Assembly: GCA_965369325.1 (NCBI GenBank) | Contig: CBDUQI010000300.1 | Span: 1-5,452 of the forward strand | Source of the DNA: CBDUQI01 sp965369325 | Lineage (GTDB): Bacteria > Pseudomonadota > Gammaproteobacteria > Steroidobacterales > JBCBZW01 | DNA: 5,452 bases | Direction: 5' to 3' | Part shown: positions 1 to 5,452 of the stretch, piece after piece | Numbering within the stretch: the stretch's first letter is position 1 | Layout: each line of letters begins with the position of its first letter | Program-made: the position numbers and the translations under genes | The notes under the pieces: model-generated | The model's input: the letters and a program-made list of their open reading frames with translations, nothing else | The model's database searches: none | What the model was told of the DNA's origin: nothing

Positions 1-2
1 TG

Positions 3-53
3 CATGATCGGTTTGCGCTGATGTTTGAGAAGGTGGCCTCCTCACCCGACTGA
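3..53 (+). other. Possible C-terminal tail of a gene entering from the left edge
   Basis: One plus-strand frame is open from the window edge to a TGA at 51-53 and reads HDRFALMFEKVASSPD. It would converge with the large minus-strand gene that ends at 148. Sixteen codons are too few to recognise a family, and open frames of this length are common by chance. A GC-rich inverted repeat (GCGCC-CGGG-GGCGC, 55-68) follows the stop directly, but no T-run follows it. It is noted only because no other gene explains the first 147 bases. Confidence 0.2.
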
Positions 54-147
54 CGCGCCCGGGGGCGCCGCCACAGGATCAACTTGCCTGAACACCGTGG
101 CGGGCGGGTGGCGGCTCGGCCGTTCCTGGAACTCGCGATCACCCGTC

Positions 148-2454
148 CTATGGCATGGTGAGACGTACCGCATTGTCCTCGTAGCTGACGAGGAACGGTG
201 CGGCGCTGTCTACGGATAGAAAAGGTGCCACCAGGGCGTCGTATGTGATTGGTGAAAAGGTGTCGCCCGATGCCGGCACGTACCCATCGCTCAGGGCAAT
301 CGACAGAGTCGCTCCGGCAAAATCTGCCGGCCCGTGAACAACGATACGGCCATATTCCTGCGGATTGCCCACACCAACAGCCGTCACAGCGACGCTGTCG
401 GGTGCGACCAACTCGCCGAAGAGTTCCATCACACCTCCTTCGCTCGCACTAATGTCGCCGCCTTGCAGGTTGTGGACGGTCACATGGCCATCCGCATCGG
501 CCTGCAAACACTGATCCATTTCGACCGTACTTCCTTCAATAACCAGGGCCGCTGGCCCCAGGTGGCTTGTGCTGAGGCAAGGTTTTACCCTCAACGGTGC
601 GGACGGATGGCCTAGTGTCAGGCCGTTGATATCCACACGTAGCGAGCAATCGATATCAAGACTGCCGCTGGCACTGGGGCGCATGATGGCATTGGCTGGG
701 TTAACGCCGGGCACGCCTATGATGATACGGCTCTCTTGACAGATGATGCGCTGATCGCCGCCGGTGAACACCAGCCCAGTGGGATATTGGTCGGCCAATA
801 TCTCGACATCGGAATGTTCGTCACCAATAAAGATATCGCCAGAGACCGTGACGATCGCGCCGTCCAATAACACTATGTCATGAACGGTGTTAAATATGTC
901 CACGAAGTGAGCGCCCGTAGCTGGCACGATGACACGCGCGGTCTCGAGGGTTTTGTTGAAAAAACCGCCTTCAATTGTTGGATTGTCGAGCAGTTCGATA
1001 TCACCGAAATACGAGCAGCACTGCCGTTGCGGGGCCTCTTTGAGGGTTCCGCGCAGCCCAAGTAGCCCACCGTTTCGTGACCCTATGGGAATATCGCGAT
1101 CCCCCGACCACCCGTCGCCACGAATTTCGATACGCGTGCCAGGTAAATCCGAGGTCACTGGCACGAAAATAAAGCTCACGTGCCCGTCGGTGCCAATGGT
1201 GCCGGAGCCACCATGAATTGGCGGACCATCGTCGGTCACTTCCATGACCCCACCATTGATCGGGCCCAGTTGCAGATCGGTGGGGTTAGGATTATCCGGT
1301 GCGTTGAAGAAGACATCGCCTTTGCCTGAAAGAGTTTGCTCGCCGCCGTCAAACAACAGCCGAGTGGGGGCGGAATGCGATTGCAACTCTACTTGCGCAT
1401 TGGCAACCAGGTTATTCTTCACCCGTGCGGTGGCGCCACTACGGATAAGCAGGTCTACATAGAGCGTCAGACCATCGAGCAGCGCGTCCGGTGCAACCAC
1501 TTCCAGTGTGCCATCGCCGCCGGGCGTGGTTACTTTCGCATCCCGCAACTCACCGCCGTGCAAAGCAAGCTTACCGTTCAGCTCTATCCGTGCCGCACTG
1601 GCAGCGATACCCTCCTGAATATTCACGCTCAGCCCATCGGCGATATCGATGCTGGCAATTGCCGGAAACACTGGCACGACAGGAGGCGACCAGTTCTCGC
1701 GCGCATGCCAATCGCCACCGCCCGCAGCGCTCCACGTCATCAACCCGGGCGGGCCAGGCGGAGAAAATAGATACGCCTTCAGAAGATAGAGATCGTTGAA
1801 GCCGACCGCACCATCACCGTCAAAGTCTGCCAACGCATCGTTGGTAAAGAACACTTCTTTGAACAGCGCCAGATCGACAAAATTGATGATACCGTCGTTG
1901 TTTAGATCGGGATCGCAGGCATTGCCAATACCGTCGACATCGGTATCGCGTTGCTGCGAATTGTCACGATCGACGCAGTTGTCCTGTGTATCGGTGATGC
2001 CGTCAGTATCGTAGTCGGTGTAGTACTCAGCACTGACGGAAACAATCAGGCTCACGAAAAACGGGTCATAGACGGTGATGTCGAAACTGTCGCTGAAGCT
2101 GCCCGCCGACGTAGGCTCAAACGCCAGTTCAATCCAACAGTCCTCGCCGGGATCCAGCCGACTACACGAGGTACGGTTGATTCGGAAAGGCGACGCGAGG
2201 GTGTCCAGTTGACCGAAGCCGTCGAAAACAACGGTTGGGCCAGAGTTGCGCACGGTAACGGATGCGAACGCCGGAGTCTGCCCGGATGGCGGAAAAGTCA
2301 ATGCCGGCGGATCAACGTCCAAGGCCCCACTTGACGGAGCGCTGTGAGCGACAGTGGCGTGATCGCGCAACGGTGCGGCATTCGCCTGCGCCGACATTAG
2401 ACTCGGTGAAGACAAGACCGCGAGTGCGACAAAGACAGTTGCTTTGATGCCCAC
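148..2454 (-). CDS. Secreted modular protein: ASH-like domain, TSP3 and dockerin-type repeats, beta-helix-like C-terminus
   Basis: A 768-aa exported protein, chosen to start at a GTG. The frame stays open 49 codons further upstream, but that stretch does not resemble protein, whereas the GTG follows AGGGGG by 7 nt and opens directly into a signal peptide (GIKATVFVALAVLSS, likely cut after ANA, residue 26). Residues about 45-142 form an ASH/choice-of-anchor-D-like beta-sandwich with a Cys97/Cys106 pair and the motif CWIELAFEPTSAG. Residues 149-181 are a thrombospondin type 3 calcium segment (DTDGITDTQDNC, then DTDVDGIGNACDPD). Residues 183-202 and 210-230 are two dockerin type I-like loops (DLNNDGIINFVDLALFK and DFDGDGAVGFNDLYLLKAY), followed by a PPGPPG linker. 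From about 241 a W...GGGDW...NWSPP..P entry motif leads into roughly 500 residues of short beta-strand repeats typical of right-handed beta-helix surface proteins. There is no LPXTG, PEP-CTERM or autotransporter barrel, so it is probably released or loosely surface-bound. No catalytic motif was recognised; an adhesin or matrix role is inference. Confidence 0.85.
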   Translation of the reverse strand: MGIKATVFVALAVLSSPSLMSAQANAAPLRDHATVAHSAPSSGALDVDPPALTFPPSGQTPAFASVTVRNSGPTVVFDGFGQLDTLASPFRINRTSCSRLDPGEDCWIELAFEPTSAGSFSDSFDITVYDPFFVSLIVSVSAEYYTDYDTDGITDTQDNCVDRDNSQQRDTDVDGIGNACDPDLNNDGIINFVDLALFKEVFFTNDALADFDGDGAVGFNDLYLLKAYLFSPPGPPGLMTWSAAGGGDWHARENWSPPVVPVFPAIASIDIADGLSVNIQEGIAASAARIELNGKLALHGGELRDAKVTTPGGDGTLEVVAPDALLDGLTLYVDLLIRSGATARVKNNLVANAQVELQSHSAPTRLLFDGGEQTLSGKGDVFFNAPDNPNPTDLQLGPINGGVMEVTDDGPPIHGGSGTIGTDGHVSFIFVPVTSDLPGTRIEIRGDGWSGDRDIPIGSRNGGLLGLRGTLKEAPQRQCCSYFGDIELLDNPTIEGGFFNKTLETARVIVPATGAHFVDIFNTVHDIVLLDGAIVTVSGDIFIGDEHSDVEILADQYPTGLVFTGGDQRIICQESRIIIGVPGVNPANAIMRPSASGSLDIDCSLRVDINGLTLGHPSAPLRVKPCLSTSHLGPAALVIEGSTVEMDQCLQADADGHVTVHNLQGGDISASEGGVMELFGELVAPDSVAVTAVGVGNPQEYGRIVVHGPADFAGATLSIALSDGYVPASGDTFSPITYDALVAPFLSVDSAAPFLVSYEDNAVRLTMP

Positions 2455-2772
2455 TGAAACGCCCCCTAGATGTAGCAAGTGATGTGAGAACTGACCATTA
2501 AAGTGTACAGCACATTTTGCAGGCGGCCGCCAGGATAGATATTGATGCGTGTTTTGTCGTACCAGCATCACAGGGCATTCGCTGGGAAAAACTCTGCGCA
2601 AGTTCGGACCGGTGACGAGCCCGCTCCAGCTTGTCAGGGGGCGTTTGGTCTTCTCACCAGCCCATCGGGCGGCGATTGAGGTGCCGACGTCGAGCGAACC
2701 CGGTTCACGCTAGTGGAAACCGCTGTTGGGCGGGCAAGGTCAGTTGGGTTGCAGCCAGCATGCGCAGACTCA
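2455..2772. other. Intergenic spacer between the MerR gene and the secreted-protein gene
   Basis: These 318 bases lie between two genes read in the same (minus) direction. The part nearest 2454 carries the ribosome binding site of the secreted-protein gene and presumably its promoter, but no convincing -35/-10 pair was found. The open frame that continues the large gene upstream to 2601 looks like chance. The palindromes GGCGGCCGCC (2522-2531) and GAACCCGGTTC (2696-2706) are present; neither has a loop or T-run that would make it a terminator. No RNA gene or mobile-element end was seen. Confidence 0.5.
2462..2467 (-). promoter_or_regulatory. Ribosome binding site deciding the GTG start of the secreted protein
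   Basis: The minus strand reads AGGGGG, then 7 nt, then GTG at 2454-2452. It supports the GTG over the upstream start at 2601, which would put a hydrophilic, non-signal-like 49-residue leader in front of the signal peptide. Confidence 0.6.
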
Positions 2773-3597
2773 TCACCCGTTAATCGGCAGTAATACTTCG
2801 GTTTTCAGTGCCTCTAGCGGCGTGTCGCCTGGATCGTTGAGGTAGATTTCCCGCAGTGCAGCTCGTTGCTCATGTCCGCGCTCTTGTACCCAAGCAGACA
2901 ACGCGTGATAGGCGATACCTAACTCCTCGTAAGCGCCAACATGAACCAACCACGCCACCGGTCCGCCAGGAACATCCAGAACTTCTATCCGTTCATCTAA
3001 AGTTTCTTCTGTACCGAACCCTACGCCCGCATGAACAACAATATTGCCCGTCCTATCCATGGGTTGGTTTATGCACATACACGGCTCGTGCTGCTCGGTC
3101 CCCGATCGTGCAAGTTGGTCGAACACGCGATACATCAGTTTGCTCGAGTCCTCGACCATGCGTTCGGCATTGGTCTTGCAGTTCATAGTCGCCAGGCGAT
3201 AGTCAGGTTCAACACGAACGCCAATGTTGTACGGAATCAGGTCGCCCTCACGCGCTATTCGCTCGATCGAGTTCAAGACCTGCTGCTGCCTGGAAACTTC
3301 GCTCACGACCCTATTACGCTCGGCCTCAAGCAACCGTCGCAGAGAATCACTTTCGGCGTGCAGCAGTGAGCGTATTGTTGCCAACGGCATGTCTAACGAC
3401 CGCAACATTGCGATGAGCACGGCGTCGCGTGCTTGTGCTGTTCCGTAGTAACGATACCCGGTGTCGGGATCAACAAACGCCGGTTTTAGTAGACCGACAT
3501 CATCGTAGTAGCGTAATGCTTTGACGCTCAACCGACAAGCGTCCGAGAAACGCCCAATTGGCATCAGGTTTGTATGTGAACGTGATGTGTGCGTCAC
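2773..3597 (-). CDS. MerR-family transcriptional regulator with GyrI-like effector-binding domain
   Basis: A 274-aa one-component regulator of the BmrR/TipA type: dimeric DNA binding at a promoter with a stretched spacer, and a C-terminal domain that binds small, often cationic or aromatic, molecules. Residues 12-80 are the winged helix-turn-helix (MPIGRFSDACRLSVKALRYYD, less its last residue, then VGLLKPAFVDPDTGYRYY). About 82-120 is the helical dimerisation linker, rich in Glu, Arg and Gln. From about 122 to the end is a GyrI-like domain, with the closing REIYLNDPGD (249-258) carrying the conserved acidic segment seen in BmrR-type pockets. Cys residues in a CMC triplet and at Cys21 do not form a metal-MerR pattern. 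The GTG start overlaps the stop of the upstream VOC gene (GTGA), which implies translational coupling; an ATG at residue 12 is the alternative start and has no better ribosome site. It probably controls its own operon through the dyad at 4031-4061. The ligand is unknown. Confidence 0.9.
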   Translation of the reverse strand: MTHTSRSHTNLMPIGRFSDACRLSVKALRYYDDVGLLKPAFVDPDTGYRYYGTAQARDAVLIAMLRSLDMPLATIRSLLHAESDSLRRLLEAERNRVVSEVSRQQQVLNSIERIAREGDLIPYNIGVRVEPDYRLATMNCKTNAERMVEDSSKLMYRVFDQLARSGTEQHEPCMCINQPMDRTGNIVVHAGVGFGTEETLDERIEVLDVPGGPVAWLVHVGAYEELGIAYHALSAWVQERGHEQRAALREIYLNDPGDTPLEALKTEVLLPING

Positions 3598-3998
3598 AGA
3601 TAGTTTTCGACGAATTGCGCAGTAGGTTTAATCATTTTAACCGCATCGACTAGTAGACCGTTAGGATCCTTGAGCATAAAATGACGTTGCCCCCATTCTT
3701 CGTCGCGCAATTCCTGCGCGATGGAGAGCTTGAGTTCCTGGGCGCGTTCGTACACCGAGTCGACATCGTCAAACTCGAGGGTTATCACAACGCCCTGTGG
3801 TGCAACGGCAAAATCCTGCGGTACGCTTGGGTGATCCTTTGCGACGAACGCAATTTGTACATTCTCATCATGACCGGCTTGCATTTGTAGATACCAATCG
3901 ATATCGAATACGGCTTTCATGCCAAACAACGACTCATAGAATTGTTTGGACTCGGGCAGATTGGTGCTGCAGATATCTGGAAATAGGCTCTTCAGCAT
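3594..3998 (-). CDS. VOC-family (glyoxalase/bleomycin-resistance fold) protein
   Basis: A 134-aa single-domain VOC protein, about the usual length for this family. It has two beta-alpha-beta-beta-beta modules: the first runs from LFPDICSTNLPESKQFYESL, the second from VVITLEFDDVDSVYERAQEL. The second ends in the signature LKDPNGLLVDAVKM. At the usual metal positions one sees E75 in the LEF strand and D118 where most members have Glu (VD instead of VE), so metal binding is possible but not certain; the substrate cannot be read from the sequence. Members include glyoxalase I, extradiol dioxygenases, fosfomycin and bleomycin resistance proteins, and PhnB-like proteins. The ATG at 3998 is preferred to an upstream TTG at 4016 because CCGGAG lies 6 nt before it. 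It is the first gene of the operon with the MerR regulator, which suggests detoxification or sequestration of the compound that the regulator senses (inference). Confidence 0.9.
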   Translation of the reverse strand: MLKSLFPDICSTNLPESKQFYESLFGMKAVFDIDWYLQMQAGHDENVQIAFVAKDHPSVPQDFAVAPQGVVITLEFDDVDSVYERAQELKLSIAQELRDEEWGQRHFMLKDPNGLLVDAVKMIKPTAQFVENYL

Positions 3999-4004
3999 GT
4001 GCTT

Positions 4005-4010
4005 CTCCGG
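4005..4010 (-). promoter_or_regulatory. Ribosome binding site deciding the ATG start of the VOC gene
   Basis: The minus strand reads CCGGAG, 6 nt before the ATG at 3998-3996. The TTG start of the longer frame at 4016 lies just upstream of this site and would place it inside the coding region, so the 134-aa form is favoured. Confidence 0.65.
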
Positions 4011-4030
4011 TTTCAAGAGTGTAAAACCGA

Positions 4031-4061
4031 AGTCTGATGTCTACCATTACGGGAGAGTCAA
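4031..4061 (-). promoter_or_regulatory. MerR-type promoter/operator of the VOC-merR operon
   Basis: The minus strand shows a good -35 (TTGACT, 4061-4056), a spacer of exactly 19 bp (4055-4037) and a weak -10 (CAGACT, 4036-4031). The spacer holds an imperfect dyad, CTCCC-GTAAT-GGTAG. A lengthened 19-20 bp spacer with a dyad between the boxes is the defining layout of promoters that MerR proteins activate by twisting the DNA, and the CTCCC...GG arms resemble sites of the BmrR/TipA class. The predicted transcript start is near 4024, giving a leader of about 25 nt before the VOC ATG. The poor -10 fits dependence on an activator. Binding by the regulator encoded at 2773-3597 is inferred from position. 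Confidence 0.65.
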
Positions 4062-4190
4062 TGCCAAGTCCAAAGAATAGAGGGGTGAGCGGCTTCGATC
4101 CCTTAGAAAATTTGACTGAAGTGTCCAAAAAGCCGGCATCCGAACATCTTAAAGGTGAAGTAAGCAACAGTAACTAACAATGGAGGCATC
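4062..4190 (+). promoter_or_regulatory. Upstream region of the decayed DGPF-sigma operon, with ribosome binding site
   Basis: This is the divergent intergenic segment. GGAGG at 4182-4186 lies 4 nt before the ATG at 4191, an intact ribosome site in front of a broken gene. A TTGACT at 4112-4117 could be a -35, but no good -10 stands at 16-18 bp from it. TGTCCA at 4122-4127 is near the TGTCGA reported for ECF42 target promoters, but the downstream element is not at a convincing distance. The promoter is therefore not resolved. Confidence 0.4.
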
Positions 4191-4351
4191 ATGTCTACGC
4201 AAAATTACCTGTGTATCCAACGGCGCGAACCAGGACAACCGACGAAAGGCGCCGCACCTTCCCCGTCTCAGATGGAACAAATGTACGCTAGAGCCCGGGT
4301 ACGGCGATGCCCGGCTCAAGTGTTGAAGTTAGAGAAATTAAGACGCCGTGA
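4191..4351 (+). pseudogene. DGPF/YCII-related protein, remnant with internal out-of-frame deletion
   Basis: Two ends of one DGPF-type (YCII-related) protein are present in different frames. The N-terminus, from the ATG at 4191, reads MSTQNYLCIQRREPG and then SPSQMEQMYA up to about 4289. The C-terminus, in another frame from about 4292, reads SPGTAMPGSSVEVREIKTP and ends at the TGA at 4349-4351, a close match to the usual family ending (ESPG..MPGSSVEVREI). Family members are roughly 115-140 aa; only about 52 are left. The central core, including the DGPF motif that names the group, is missing. The junction at 4287-4294 (GCTAGAGC) leaves a TAG at 4289-4291 in the C-terminal frame. The original stop overlapped the next start (GTGA), so the gene was coupled to the sigma factor downstream. 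Intact DGPF proteins are small, of uncertain biochemical function, and are typical partners of ECF42 sigma factors. Confidence 0.8.
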
Positions 4352-4989
4352 CCAAACCCACACTGGTGGAACACTTCTTCCGACACGAATATGGCCGGCT
4401 GGTTGCCAGCCTGTCGCGTCGGGTAGGTGTGGAGCTCTCCCTGAGGGCCTCACAACCGAGCGCCATTCCTCGCGGCTGCCGGCGGTCAACAAGATCCTGT
4501 GCTTGCTATTCACCGAGGGGTACCTCTCTTCTCATGCGGAGATAGCGATTCGACACGAACTGTGCAATGAAGCGATACGACTGGCGAGCATCCTGGCTGA
4601 GCACCCCGTTGGCGATGTTCCCGAAACGTTCGCACTTCTCGCGATATCACGCTGAGGCAGGCATCGCAGCAGAACACTGCCTCGCGTCTTCGTTCACCGA
4701 AACCCGCTGGGAGAAGGTAGTCGAGTGTTACCAATTGTTAGAGGGGATCGCTCCGTCGCCGATCCACAGACTCAATCGAGCGGTTGCGGTTGCTGAGTGG
4801 CGTGGGCCCGCAGCCGGGCTCGCCGTCTTGGAAGACTTTGAGTCACCGACTTGGCTCGCTGGATCGTACTTATGGTTCGCGGTACTGGCCGATTTTCATC
4901 GCCGCCACGGCAACACCGAAACGGCAACCCGCTACCGGCACGACGCCCTCGAGTCGGCCCCTACTACGCCAGTGAAGACACTGTTATAG
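4348..4989 (+). pseudogene. ECF42-type RNA polymerase sigma factor with C-terminal DUF6596/TPR-like extension, broken by two deletions
   Basis: The remains of one sigma factor are spread over two frames. Piece 1 (GTG 4348 to about 4434) is the start of region 2: MTKPTLVEHFFRHEYGRLVA followed by SLSRRVGVE. Piece 2 (about 4473-4643, another frame) is the DUF6596 segment: RLPAVNKILCLLFTEGYLSS, then ELCNEAIRLASILAEHP and GDVPETFALLA. Piece 3 (about 4636-4989, back in the frame of piece 1) is the C-terminal repeat region: FSRYHAEAGIAAEHC, WEKVVECYQLLEGIAPSPIH, RLNRAVAVAEWRGPAAGLAV, and SYLWFAVLADFHRR. Intact relatives are about 400 aa. Nearly all of region 2 and all of region 4 are missing between pieces 1 and 2, and roughly 50 residues are missing between pieces 2 and 3. 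Without both DNA- and core-binding regions no working sigma factor can be made. The GTG start overlaps the stop of the DGPF remnant, as in intact pairs. Lengths of the losses are estimates from family knowledge. Confidence 0.85.
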
Positions 4990-5023
4990 CGACGCCTACA
5001 AATCACTCACTTACATTAGTTAG

Positions 5024-5199
5024 CCCTCCGCAAAAACGGCGCTGCTGATCGCCGATCCGGATTGGGATGGGTACTCTGATGTCGATAGTTATCGCCTCAT
5101 TCTTAATCGGGTACTCGAAGTGGTCCGAGAGCAAGGCGTGGATCTGAGCAACTTAACGGAATTGGAGCGATTTAACCGTCCGTTCCTAGGCGTTAGCGG
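5024..5199 (+). other. Unexplained coding-like open frame without a start codon
   Basis: After a TAG at 5021-5023 this frame stays open to the window end. Its first part reads like protein: ALLIADPDWDGYSDVDSYRL, then ILNRVLEVVREQGVDLSNLT, then ELERFNRPFLGVSGHRVDV. No ATG occurs in it before 5216, and GTG or TTG codons lack ribosome sites. Beyond 5200 it is simply antisense to the ATP-grasp gene. It may be a fragment of a gene lost in the same deletions that broke the sigma factor, or chance. The family was not recognised. No terminator was found between 4990 and 5199. Confidence 0.25.
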
Positions 5200-5452
5200 T
5201 CATCGGGTCGACGTAATGCCTGGTTCGCTATTGGCTCTGGAAATACTCTCGTCAACACGCGGATTTTCAGTCGGGTGTCTTAACTGCTTATCCAGGGCCT
5301 GGGCGAAGCGCTTAGCACCATCGGGGCACAGGCGAAAATACAGACTCGGTTCGATTAGTTCTACTTCCATCAGCATGAATGGCTCGTCCGTCGGTGTCGG
5401 ATTGAGATTGCGCACAAAATCGATCCGCGCGTATAGCGGTTCGGGGTGCAGG
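5200..5452 (-). CDS. ATP-grasp domain ligase, C-terminal part (runs off the right edge)
   Basis: The visible 83 residues are the end of an ATP-grasp enzyme of the glutathione-synthetase-like fold, a class that joins a carboxylate to an amine or similar group via an acyl-phosphate. The diagnostic stretch is LYARIDFVRNLN, then FMLMEVELIEPSLYFRLCPD, then GAKRFAQALDKQL. The R-D pair in YARIDFV and the acidic E-V-E-L-I-E-P-S strand are where this fold binds Mg-ATP; the ELIEPSLYF wording resembles the cycloserine-ligase (DcsG)-like and related uncharacterised groups. The last 25 residues, after the KQLR helix, are polar and low in predicted structure and look like an unconserved tail. The start and substrate-binding half lie outside the window. 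It converges with the decayed sigma-factor gene; no functional link is visible. Confidence 0.8.
   Translation of the reverse strand, partial: LHPEPLYARIDFVRNLNPTPTDEPFMLMEVELIEPSLYFRLCPDGAKRFAQALDKQLRHPTENPRVDESISRANSEPGITSTR

Noticed and set aside
55..68. Terminator hairpin GCGCC-CGGG-GGCGC near the left edge
   Set aside because: No T-run on either strand; a GC-rich palindrome alone is weak evidence.
67..115. Inverted repeat GCCGCCAC ... GTGGCGGC
   Set aside because: The 33-nt loop and lack of a T-run make it unlikely as a terminator, and repeated GC-rich words nearby make chance pairing likely.
249..2447. Plus-strand open frames of about 60-144 codons across the secreted-protein gene
   Set aside because: All lie opposite a 768-codon frame with a signal peptide and recognisable domains; their translations are Arg/Pro-rich and resemble no family.
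2522..2531. Palindrome GGCGGCCGCC
   Set aside because: A simple GC palindrome without partner sites or a regulator nearby.
2455..2601. N-terminal extension of the secreted protein to a start at 2601
   Set aside because: The extra 49 residues are non-signal-like and would bury the signal peptide; the GTG at 2454 has a good ribosome site.
3934..4167. 77-codon minus-strand frame over the VOC start and operator
   Set aside because: It overlaps the VOC gene in another frame and crosses the MerR-type promoter; its translation has no family character.
5037..5054. Hairpin CGGCG-8 nt-CGCCG after the sigma remnant
   Set aside because: Stem of only 5 bp without a T-run.
1..5452. CRISPR array, tRNA or rRNA genes, insertion sequence, phage or plasmid modules
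   Set aside because: No spaced direct repeats, cloverleaf, transposase or terminal inverted repeats were found on reading both strands.

Overview
The window looks like chromosomal DNA of a free-living, probably marine or environmental gammaproteobacterium. GC content is moderate and genes are short and operon-like. The main protein is secreted and carries the 'DxDGDG...DLxxLK...PPGP' dockerin/thrombospondin-3 style common in that group. This placement is inference from protein style; no rRNA or marker gene is present.

Layout: (1) Positions 1-147 hold no convincing gene, only a 16-codon open frame from the left edge that might be the tail of a plus-strand gene. (2) 148-2454, minus strand: a 768-aa exported modular protein with a GTG start, signal peptide, ASH-like beta-sandwich, thrombospondin type 3 segment, paired dockerin-type calcium loops and a long beta-helix-like C-terminal half. 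(3) 2455-2772: non-coding spacer. (4) 2773-3998, minus strand: a two-gene operon of a VOC (glyoxalase/bleomycin-resistance fold) protein followed, with a 4-nt GTGA overlap, by a MerR-family regulator with a GyrI-like effector domain. Upstream lies a promoter with the 19-bp spacer and central dyad expected of a MerR-controlled site, so the operon is probably autoregulated. (5) 4191-4989, plus strand, divergent from that operon: remains of a DGPF (YCII-related) gene and an ECF42-type sigma factor gene with a C-terminal DUF6596/TPR-like extension. Three separate out-of-frame internal deletions can be read from the frame jumps; the flanking pieces are otherwise clean. (6) 4990-5199: spacer with an unexplained, start-less, coding-like plus-strand frame. 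(7) 5200-5452, minus strand: C-terminal part of an ATP-grasp ligase that runs off the right edge.

How the parts relate: DGPF/YCII proteins and ECF42 sigma factors form a known conserved pair, and VOC proteins belong to the same small-domain gene neighbourhoods. The divergent block was therefore probably once a combined stress or small-molecule response locus. Its sigma-factor half has collapsed, while the VOC-MerR half keeps intact frames, ribosome binding site and operator. The secreted dockerin protein and the ATP-grasp gene show no visible functional link to it.
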